A DNA stretch of 64,000 bases from Pampus argenteus (lineage: Eukaryota > Chordata > Actinopteri > Scombriformes > Stromateidae), in assembly GCA_036937835.1 (NCBI GenBank), contig CM072878.1, positions 11,284,001-11,348,000 of the forward strand. The letters run 5' to 3'. Shown in pieces: positions 29,001-41,000 of the stretch (within the stretch, counting starts at the first letter, position 1; each line of letters begins with the position of its first letter). The notes beneath the pieces are model-generated. The model had not been told where the DNA came from and did no database searches. It saw only the letters and a program-made list of their open reading frames with translations. The position numbers were made by a program, and so were the translations under genes.

Positions 29001-32000
29001 GTTTCCTAGCTGCCACTCATTGTTCCATAGGAAAAGAACAGTCAGCATTCTTATCAATGCAGTCTGTACTTTAGCGTGAGGATGAGCTTGATGTGAAAGC
29101 TGAGATGTTTGTTAAGCCCCTGATGACATGTGGCATTTATAACGCTTTAACCCTGGGTAAATTTTCAACTAGGCTTTTGGGATTAAAGGGAAGTGATGTC
29201 ACTGTGATTTCCTAGACTGGGCCCAGACACCCATGCAGTAGGGTGGGACAATTTCCAATGGCTCTACAAAAAAAACTTAATGTTTTTTGTGGCTATAGTG
29301 GATTTGTTGTATTTTCCCATAGCTCACCTCCCAGGACCTTACAATGGAAGTTTCCGCATAACAGAGCAACCTCCTTCTAATCAGTATGAAGAACTATACG
29401 CAAAGTCTGTTGGCATTGACCTCTATAAGTCTAGGAAGAGTTAAAGGTTAACGCCAAGACACACACACTGTGTCTTTCAATTGTCTCTCTTCTAATACAT
29501 GCACACACTCACTTTTTCACTTCTTTAACTATTATATTTAAAAAAGTAACCTCTGGTTTCTGCAAATGAAAACAGAAAAGCAAAAGTTGTAGTAATATTA
29601 GTGTATGTCAACAGCACAAACCTAAAACTCCAGTTCTGCACTATTTCCTTTCATTTCCCAACATATCTCTGGTTGCCATACCGCCGGCAAAATGACAAAC
29701 CAGTTTAGTTTCCTACATGTTCTGAATCAAGTCTTACATCAACCTGTATACAAACTAGCTTAAACATGCACACACACACACACACACACACCACTGCTTG
29801 ACTTAAATTATACATAAAGCTGTTTGGTCCATCATGTTAATTACATTCTCTTGTGCTGCTGTGTCAAACTGAACTGACCCTACGGGGATCAATAAAAGTA
29901 CATCTCATCTTGTGTTAACACGCATTAAGAATCACCTCTCATCATAATGCAATCCAATACATCACCACTAACTATGGCTTAAAAATGAGCATAGAGTTCA
30001 ATAAACAAAAGTCTTATACAAAATATGAACATAACCTCACATGACAGTATGTATTGTAGAGCTATTACATTGGGTTGTATTAGGTTGTGGACGTGTTCCT
30101 ATTAAACTGGTAACTCTGTGTATACCAAAGATAAATTGGCACAGGGGTTGCGTTACATTTATATTCCCACCATAACCACAGCAGTACGAAGCCAGTCAGC
30201 TCGTCTAAGGCACGATCAAACAGCATGGGACATTGCTTTAATGTTCTCGTATTGGTGTTGCTAGATTCAATATCAGCCCACAGGTAGACTGACAGACTGG
30301 GTAGATGTGTAAGGGAGTGTGTGCGTGTGTGTGTCCATGCATGTCAATCCTCTTCCAGAGTCACAAAAAGCATGACTATTCATACCCATCGTGTCTCTGT
30401 TTTCTCTCTGTAAACCCCCCCCACCAAGTCTCTGCCCCATCTAACTGACTGGAGCGCTTTTGCCCAAGCAGACATGAAAAGCCACAGCTATTACAGCCAA
30501 GTCATGCTCAGTTTTATATTTAACTCTGCGAATAAAGGCGGGTGGCTGGGGGAATGAGTGGTGGTTCGAGAAGGGTGGGGAGGGGAAGAGGTGACTTCAA
30601 AGCATGCTTTCAGAATGGGATTTTCAGCTTAAATCCACATAAGGAAAAAAACTGTCATCACTGAGAGCCGGCATTATTTTTGTCTTCTAAGAGGAACGCT
30701 TGCCTCGGCCATTTCAACAATACAAACTATGCATGAGGATGTATGTACATGGCTGTGGGAGCGTCTAATGCCATAAAGCAGTCAAGGGAGCTTTGACCTC
30801 TGTACATGTTCAACACTTGCTGCTGTACAAATGCTAAGACATGACTCACTAGTACTGAATAGTGAGTAGCAAGGATTTAGGCTTACTGATATGTATATAA
30901 ATGGCAGCCCCTTATATGATGTCCTCCATTTGGATATAGATAGCATCAGAATTATTGGAGAATACTGATATTTATCACACAGAGATACACTCAGGTACTG
31001 CTGAGCTTTGCTACAACTCATTCTGATGCATACTTCCTTGCTCTGCACAAGTTGTGGGCCCTGATCATCGGCAAAGATGCTGTTCTTTCCAAAACTGGAC
31101 TTGAAAATCTATAGAGATAAAGGGGAGAGAGATTAGGTGAAAAAAAACAAATAAATTAACCAAAAGAGACCTGCCTGACAACTTACCGGAGACAAATGAA
31201 TGGGCTTCTCTCGCAAATACCTGGGGTTTTCAATCTGAAAGAGAAACAGAAACATTTTGGACCTCTCTTTCTCTTCTTTCTCTCTTAACAAAGCCTTACC
31301 ATTACCAGAATCACCCTCAGTTTGTCATAAACAATGCAAGGAGCACATCAAAAGCCTGGTGCTATGACAAGATTCTCTTCCATCAACTCTTGTCTATTTA
31401 GAAAGCTAGAATGCGCTAAGATAGTTCAAGGCATTGTATGTGTGGTCAGCTCTGTTTCCGCTCTTAGCCTCTCTTTGCTGTCCCAACACAGTCCTTTTGT
31501 CAACACTCGGTACCGCTAATCTGTAAACTATCCCTGATCCGTTTACTGTCAGATGTAGACAAGTGTGTATACATGCTTGCCAAACACTGACACGGCATTT
31601 TCTTTGATTATAATATGAAACACAAGAGATGGAAAAAAGAGTAAGCTGCTAAACCACCTGAAAGTAAGGGGGTCACAGTTGAAGTGACTCTGCAGCATTA
31701 CATCAATACAGCTCACGAACTGTCACAAACAGGAAAAAAAAATTCTGTGTTGACAACTTGCTTTTTTTTTCTTCTACTATTTGACGTTTGTTTATGACCC
31801 CATTACTTTCTTATGAATTCACACTACCATACAGCTTTTTTTCTGTACTGGGGCTGTCTGTAGGGGTTGCCAACTAGCAGCAAGATCACGGCCTTTCAAA
31901 GCATTAGAGCTGACTTTGGAGACGACAGCAATGACGCCCAGTAAACATTTCTGTTGCTAATCTCTTCAACATGGAGATGAAGCGGGAGAACAAGGAGGAA

Positions 32001-35000
32001 GAGTGAGATGAGGAGAGGGGAGGAGGGTAGTGTGGGGCTCATTCAGTGTTTAAAAAAAAGGATTTAATGTTGTGGGGTCGCACAGCCCACACAAAGCTAA
32101 TCCAGAACGAATGGGAGATAAGAGCACAGGACCTGAAAGAACCACAGAGCTTGGGACTAAAACTTACTACTGTACAAGAATAAAGTCACAATCTGTTGCT
32201 TCGGGTTGAGCCACTGACAGGTGAAATGGGTGAAAGTACCTCGGCTTCCCGTGATGCAGGTAAAAACAGGTCAGGTATCTTAACCTAATTTCGCAACCTA
32301 CTGGACCCATCAGCCTAATATTTTTTTGTGTATATTTATGACTGTATGCTTAAGGACCTCTGGTCAGTGCAGTCATTCACAATTTTCTAAAAATATATAT
32401 TTTATAACATTTTATGATATGCATTACGATGTAGCTAAAGGCATTTTTCAGCAATTGGCTAAGCTAAAAACAAGCCTTATCAAATCTGCTGCAGGCCACT
32501 TTTTGGCCTTTGACGTGGCTCAAAAACTGACATCCATAGAAAAGTTTGGTTTCATCTTGAACTGGAGCATCTGCACATTAATTCCATACCCGATATGTTA
32601 CGATGCTAGGGATACACATTCTCACTTTTTCAGTCCTATTACCCATACTCTGGGTATTGGCCGATACCGACTACTAGTGTGATACCAGAGTTTAATCAAT
32701 AAGCTGCATTCCTCACTGTGTAGAAGAGACTCTTTTATGTGTAAGGCAACGTCAGGCTTCACATAAACATTGCTTTTCTAACTTTGTAAAACAAAATGTA
32801 ACAAATAAATACATAGATATAAATTTACTGAATTGTTATTTAGTAAAATAGTGGTATCCAATACCAGATTGGCCCATTGTCACTGATACCCGATGCAGCT
32901 ATTTGAGTAAATACCAGTCTGATATAAGTATCAGTGCATCTCCATATGATAAGAATTAGGCATGATACGAGATTAATAAAAAAAAAAACACTGTTTTTGT
33001 TAGCTTCACTGCCAATTTGACTGCAATGGAGCCGAGAGAGACAATTGAGTTTCAACTCTTCTTTGTTTAGGAGGAGAGAGGGAAGTGTTTTATTTGTGTG
33101 GTATGTCACAATAAAATAATTTAAATAAATAAGTGATGATAAATAAGAAGTTTGGACTTATTGTCCCATGTATTTTGTCCTTATTAAGTTATAGTTATAT
33201 ACAACGAACCCAGGGTGCTCAGTTACAATACAATACCAAACCAAAACCAAAAAAACACTTTGCATCCATCAATATAGGAAAACTTACACTATACTATACA
33301 ACAAAACATTTTATTCAAAACCACTGATTACATTTGGCAGTTGTGGTGGTGTCACAATAGGTGTTTCACCGCCCACATGCCCTCAGACACACTTGGCAGA
33401 GATCTGTGCTATACCGAGTGCACTTTTCTAGTTGTGAATTGTGATACTTGCATACACACAGTGAAAGACACATCACTCATTATAGTGAGTGCACAGCAAC
33501 ATCAATAGTGTGTGATGAATTGCTGCTTATATTTGGCAATGGCTGAAAAAAAATTTAAAAAAATCTATATTTACCAAGTGATGAATCAATCAGTATCCTT
33601 CTAAAATAAAGCCCAGTCTGAAAACAAGAATGGGATTTATTTTTATACGCACAGACAGCCAGTCATCAGATTTGATTGAGCACGGCCCACAGGGCAAGGA
33701 AGACATGTAGACTAAATGCTGTGGTGTAATGCTGGCTCAGTCTGAGACTATACTTGGACTTGGTGCACACGTATGCCCGTGCTGTGTGCACACTCTTCTC
33801 TGCGTGCCCACACACATGCTCCCGTGTGCACATGTTTGTCCAGCCTCACAGCTGGCAGTGTCCTGTGTCATTGGAACCTGACTTAGATGGATGGATGGAC
33901 ACAGAAGAGGAATGACACTCCACATCACAAGGCCTGGCGCTCCAGCCAAACAAACACACAGTGATTGATGGCTTCCTAGTTTCAGACTAGCGTTGAGCAA
34001 GCCGTCAGCACACCCATCTAACCACATACAATGGACGGCCAAGTGGCAGGGACTACCACTGAATGCTGTACTGATGAAGAAACAGGACAAGGATTTATGT
34101 CATTTTCTTTGGTTTGCATATTTTTATTTCTTCATTAGCAGGTTAGTGTACAGTATGGTGCACATGTACTGTAACACTCAATTAAAAGCCATTAAAGACA
34201 CAACTCCAACAAGCAAGACACAGACTAACTGAAACAGATGGTGGTCCAGCTGACTCTTAAAGTCTTTAAACGATCTCCTATCTGAGCCTGAAGCAATCTG
34301 CAGTTTTCTGTCCAGCATGGCCACCATGCCAACTTTATTACAAACAAACCAATATGGACGGCTTCAGAACATCTAAAGCAAAGTTAAAGATGTTTGAGAT
34401 AGAGTGACGCTTGTCTGTGCTGAAATTTTGTCTGAGCTGGGCGCTTTGAAGCTGTGCATCTATAAAACTTCTGTAAACTTGAAGGGGGGTTTGTGTGTGT
34501 ATCTGTGCGTTTGTGTGTGAGGGAACATCTGTTGATTTGAAAGATGCAGGCTTAGGGGAGCGTTGCCAAGCAATGCCTCTTATCAGCATCTCAACACAGA
34601 GGAGTGCACGGCTTCACGTCTGCAGATACCTCAGATTACCCCGGTACTGAAAGAGAGGGAGTGTAACACTGAGTCGTAGAAAGATAGATGGACAGAGAGA
34701 AGGATAAAGTGTGCATAGAAGACAGCATAAAAGATAGGACTGTACAACAGAGAGAAACATTTAGAGATTGAAGGGTGCTGTAAAAAAAACTTCAATGTGT
34801 AAGTAATGTGGGAGGTAACGACAGAGGTGACAAGCAAATGCAAAAGAAAAGGGGTCATACAGGTGAGAAGATAAGGAACAGATGAGGGAATAAAAGACAT
34901 GAGGGCAGTTTGCTTATCAAACCCTGGCCTGGTGCACTCCAGACAGAGAAGATAAGAGATGTACACACATCTTCAAATGCTCAGTTTACACAACCCTTCT

Positions 35001-38000
35001 CCTCCTCATCCTACCCTCACCTCCTACAATAGCAGTGAGCAGCAGAGGAAGTGGTTTCAAGAGGACAAAGGTAAAAATGGCTTTTTCACAACTTGTTCAG
35101 CATGACTGCAATATTCACTTAGATTTACTTATGAGCTCAGACGTTCACTGTAAGTCACTGTAAATGAGCTGCAGCATGTTGACAGCTGCATATAACCAAG
35201 AGGATCTAGGCATGGCTGTGGACTCACCCCCAGGTCCCAGCTGTTGAGACGAGCCTCCAGGTCACTGTCATCACGAGACACATCTGCCTTCAGCCCCCCA
35301 TCCACCTGAGGAGGAAAGGGGGAGTAAAAGAATGCATAAACAACAAAATTAAGGGAGGGCGATATAAAGTAGAAAAGGGGAATTAAAATGATTTGACTGT
35401 CAGTTTGGTCTGAGGAATGAACAGCCAAACAGTGAAGGAGGTTATTATTTTGACACAATATAATTCCTCTCTTGGCAACAACAAAGAAGATCTTTAAAAG
35501 CTTACAGATATACACCCACATGTGTTCTCCTCCCATACTAACAGCGTTCTACTCCCTCGTTATCTCCATCTCTCCACCCTTTGTTCCCTCATTCTCCTCC
35601 CTCTCACATACAGCGCTACAGATGTTTGGCAGTTCCACATCATTTCCGTCACGCACTAAATTCCACAAGAAGGGGTATACAAAGCTAAACTGCCTGTCAT
35701 TCTTGTTTTCCCCAGCCTTTTGTTACAACAGGCCTCCGGATTTGTTTTATACAGTATAATCCAAATGCTTCCAGGGGTTCTGTTGATACAAGATCAGTTT
35801 ACTCAAGTCGAGGTTGGGCAGCATGGTTTAAATAGGGGAAATATCTAATAAAGCTGAGAGAGTGATACGGAAAGGAGAGAGGTTGCTAAATTTGATTAAG
35901 ATCTTGTGTGGACTTCGGGTGTACCTCAGCGGAACTGCACCGACACAGAGAAATCGCTGAATGGAGTTGCTCAGGATTAAATGCCCCTTCTGATTAAAAA
36001 GGCATTAAGATCCCAGAGCCTCACCCTCAAGCAAACAGTGTAAATGTTTCATTTCAATATCTAGGAATGCAGAGTATGCGGGTCAATAGCTGTTCAAAGC
36101 AGCATGTCACAGTCTCTGTATTGTACCAGGAATTCAACTCATTGTGGTAGACACATGAATGGTCTAAAACGGTTTTGGCCACAGATGTACTAGCAGTGTC
36201 TTGAGTGCCAATGAATAGGATACACAAAAACATTAAGCATTTCAAGCTTTGATAAGTGGAAATTAATGGTTGTGGCTAAATGTTCGTGTCATATGTATTG
36301 TGGTTATCACAACCATTAACTCACTTTCATTCATGAGGAAATTTGCTCAGGAATTTCCCAATTGATCCAAATTAAAGAAGAAAGCAAATTATTGTGGCTC
36401 CTATTTGTATTGGTACCACCAGTAATAATTCAATGTGTCATCACAACTACTTGGCAACAACTTATAATTCTGAAACCCCTACTTGTTGCCAGGGAAGTAC
36501 GGTGATGAACTAACCATTCTGGTGTCGTGCCTGGGTGACTGTTTTAGTGGACTGGAGGCTGTGGGTCGCGATAAGGTCTTCTCTTCATACAGCCGTCTCC
36601 TAGAAAGAGAGAAAGTGAGGTTAACCTACAGTGCAGTGTGTGTGTGTGTATACACATCTCTTAAGTCTTCTCTTGTCTCTCTGTTTGCATATGAATGTGC
36701 TTGCGTAGGCAGCCTGCCTGGCTATTTAAACAGATCAACATCTGGCATCGGTTGCATGGTTTGTGGTCCGCATTTCAGCCCATCTAAACAATAAAATTCT
36801 CTGCTATACATCACTCTGTTTTCATACACAGCCCACAGGGCACCAGTCTACGGCTTGTACAATCTTTTCATTATCATACAGCTCAATCATTGTCTCGTCA
36901 CATGAATCATGTTTTAAACAAGCATCTTAACATGGAAACTGCTTATATTTATTGACACATTTTCTCATTCTCGCTTTACACACATTTGTAAATGCAAAAC
37001 ACAGCTTACAATTTCATTAAGAGCGGGCACATGAGGCTATAATAGCCCACTAACGTTAACTGAATGAAGTTGTGGGGACGGGAAGATGTAGGACAACAAT
37101 GAAGAGACTGCCATCTGACGAAGACATCAAGTTACATTCTAGAGGGCACTGTTTCACGCTATAAGCATTCTTTTCATGCCATGTAATTTCTTAAGCATTT
37201 ACTAGTATTGAGATTGTTTAACCTTATTTATCATAGGCAGTGTGATCTCATGGAGGAAAGCATTGTCACTGTGAGGTTTCTGGAAAGAATCTTTTCATCG
37301 TAATTAATGATTAATTCAGTTATCAATATTAAATATTTAACAATATTATTGTAGTCAGTCTTTGTCTTTTTCTGGGATATTTTTTGTTGTTAAACCCTTC
37401 TGAAATTTATCTGCCTCAGTTGTTGCAAGATTTTGCAACCCTGTCCCTGTCATTGTTCACTGATATAGCAACCTGACTACTAGGAGATTTGAGCATTTGT
37501 GAACCTACCCTTGTTTATTGCTACTACTCTTGTTTCAATTTTACTTGTTTATTAATATTTCAGTGGTCTGATAGATTACAATATCAAATCTTAAAGTGGC
37601 ACCAAGTTCTGGAGGCCTGTATCATACATGCAGAGAATGATTATAATCATTCTCTGCATGTATGTTACAAAAGTATTGCAGTTACAAAAGCAGGGGACAG
37701 TTTGATGGCCGTTCACATACCAGGAAGTCAATTAGTGACTGTCATGTGTTGACTGAAAGTGATCCCAATGAAAAGACTTACTGCACTGAGGATTTATTAT
37801 CACTAATTTATCATTACATTATGATGGAAAAAAAATCAAATAAAACCCTGCAGATATCAACGTTCATGCCCTCACTCACTCCTTCTCTCACACATACTGG
37901 TCTGTCTGTGCTCAAACACATGCAGTCATGAAACTTGGATAGGGGGGCCAAGCATTGCAATCTTGGGCCTCTAAGTCAACAGGTGGATGAGGATAATTGA

Positions 38001-41000
38001 ATCAGATGTGTCTGGAGTCTGAGGCCCAGAGATCAAAGCAGTGGCATGGCACACACACACACACGCACGCGCACGCGCACACACGCACAAGAAAATGAGA
38101 AAACACCACATAGAGCCTCAGAAGCTGCAGCTTGGCTGATTAAAGCAGCCTGACATCCATACACCAGCCTGACCTCCAGGTGCAGAGCTAGTGTGCCGGG
38201 GTCTCAGCCTCAGGAAAAGAGTCTGACCTTGGGACAAAAAAACCTCTCTCCACCATAACCCAGTACCACCTGGAGGCAAGATCAGTGGAAACACTCTGGC
38301 CTCTTAGCAAGAAATGTGAGGCATTTACAACAATATCATCAAGGGCCGACTCCTGCAACTTCAAGGACAATATTATTGTCACTTTTACCCAGAAGAAAAA
38401 AAAAGTAAGGTTGGAGAGAGGGAGGAAGAGTTAAAAGTTTTCATATGTGAATGAAAAGCACACAGATGGAAGACAGAAGTCAGAGAGACACAAGAGGAAA
38501 ACAAAGACATAAAAATGAGAAAGAAAGGCTACAGAGATAAAGCCAAACCTACATGCTCTTCAACTTCAACTTTAGCAATGAACCTGACGCCAGCAGTGCT
38601 GATACCAAGTCAACATGTCAAAACCAGCCGCCACACACCATTTGCTCTCTGTGTCTTATCATTATCTGTCTCCTTTGAAGGTGATATACAAGAAGATTGA
38701 GAGGACATGTTGGCTAATCACCAAAGCTGATTTGTATGATCCTTTGACCCACACTGACTGCATTTGTTTTCCCACAGCATTCCTCTACCTGAATTAGCGC
38801 TATAGACTAAGCAGTGGCTCCATCTTGTGGCTAAATTAGGAATTGCAGATGCAACAGTGGTGGAAATCACTCAAGGCATTCTGGGTTCATCAGAAAAATC
38901 AACCCAACTTTGCCTTTAGATTTTGAATCTTGAATTTTAGATAGGACCTAACAGTTTCACAGAAGCCATACCCATCACCTGACTAATGGCGAGTGAGAGA
39001 GAGATCAAACGTTGCCACATCCTAGGGAGGGAAGTCAGTCGAGTTCCTTCCATTTAATCTTATCTAAATGAGAGAGACACATAAAAGGACTCTTGGTCTG
39101 GCTAATTTTCTCCATCAGGATGTTACCCTGTGATCAGAGCGTCTTTCATGGTCTTATCCCAATCAGACACTATGGTACTAAGCAGTTTTCTCCCCACAAA
39201 ACCTCTCTATCCCCACCCTCTATAAGTCTGTGCCGTTTTGAAAGTAGCCACACTGTATTGAATCACTTGTCGTGTGAGCTATTATGCAAACATACGCAGC
39301 TTTTTGATCATAAAACAGGTCAATAAAATGATGTAAAAATGGCCCACTGGTAATTTAAAAGTAAGATCAAGTCATACAAAATAAAGTATGAAATTAAACA
39401 TAATCAATGAACATCTAATTATGTAAGTCATATACTTTACTGTAACATAATAGTGTCCACTAACTCCACAATGAAGCAGAACGTGTACTACACACAGATA
39501 TCTTGTAGTACATTCTGCAATTCTGTTCTACAAGTGAGACACGTGTTAGATAATACAAGGTTGACTGACACAAATATTCAAAGACAATCCCTAATGATCA
39601 TTTTCTACTAATCAGACAAACCCCCTGACAGTAAAATCAGAATTAAATATGGCAGCAAAGGGCCTGTACTCAAGTCTTACGCAGTGTCCTGGTGGATATT
39701 AAGCCCTCTTTAGTACACTTACAGCACTCTTTTTTTTTGTTATTCTAATGAGCATATCAAGCCACCAGGCTCTCATTTGCCTTCCCTTGTTAACTGGAAT
39801 GAAAAACCCAGAGCTATTAGTAACATCACTTTGTCAAGAGCCGGAAATGCCTGTAGTCTGAGGAAATATCTCAAACCGGGATGACTGATGATTTAGTCAG
39901 ACATGTAGAAAATGTTCATGTGTGTGTACCTGAGTAACACACCAGCTTCCAGTCAAACTGTTTTAATTAAGCAGTACAATTTTAAATCCAAAAAATACAT
40001 GTATTTATATTTTAGGCGTTTAGCTGATGCTCACATGAGAATAGAAATCAAACAATTTAAGAAACAGAGAACAAGCTAATGATCTACTGAGCTTTAGTCT
40101 CTGCTTTCCTCTGTTGAGGTCAGACCTCAGGTTCAGCAACAGGGAAAGCAAAAAAGAGGAGGAACAGAAAGATGGATAGAGAATACAATGTTCCTCGTCT
40201 TCTCATGCTGTTTTGAAGTGCTTCTCTTTGAAAAGTCAGAATGGACAGCTCATGCAGACTGATGCAAGGACCTGGCAATGTCTTTCACTTTTCAGATAGT
40301 GCTGCTGAGCAAATGCAAGGGGCGATCAGTCATGAAAGCTGTGTGTATCCAGCTTCACAGCCAAGTTCAATGTTTTTAGTTTAATAAAATAACATCAAAA
40401 CAGAATGCTTGGATAAATATCTTATGAGCTATATGAAGGGGACTGCTGCTCTTCTGTATCTGACCAAATGTTGTGTTTTTTTGGTAAATTCTCTCATCAG
40501 AAAACTCAAGTCACACACAGGAACAAGAGACAAACTCTCTTTTCAATAAACTTTCTGTGCAGAAAGATACTATGGCTTTTTTGTAAATTGCAGAACCTCT
40601 CACTGCCATTTTGATAAGCAAGCATGAAGTCTTCAAGGCAAAAGAGTTTTGTTGTACTTCCAGTATACATGGCTATTAGTTTTTCTTTTTAAACTTCTTC
40701 ATAGAAAAGACCTTGTTTATCCAGAGCAATCTGAGACCTCAGCTAGATGGAAACTGTTGTGTTAAGCACCAAAGCCCATTATTAATTAAAATATGGAAGA
40801 TCTGACTCATACAGATACACTCATAAACGCAAATTCCACATTAAGAGAAGATCTGACAGTTAACAGCTTGCAGCTCCAGATAGTGGGTAATGTCAGTAAT
40901 CAATATTATTTTATAAAGCATAATTACAAAGCATGCCAATACAATTGAAAGGTTAAGTCACTGATCTATGATAATTTGGGGAAGACGGCTGCAATGATTA

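Larger units (their letters stand above)
26164..31033 (-). other. cep112 intron between coding exons 7 and 8
   Basis: 4.9 kb. Holds a CA tract (29769-29792) and a short LINE-like 3' tail (29866-29912). No exon seen; the phase of exons 7 and 8 needs none. Confidence 0.6.

Noticed and set aside
38188..38382. Possible extra cep112 exon on the minus strand
   Set aside because: Coding exons 3 and 4 already join in phase (phase 2) to match the family, and this stretch has no coiled-coil or family resemblance and no clear splice pair.
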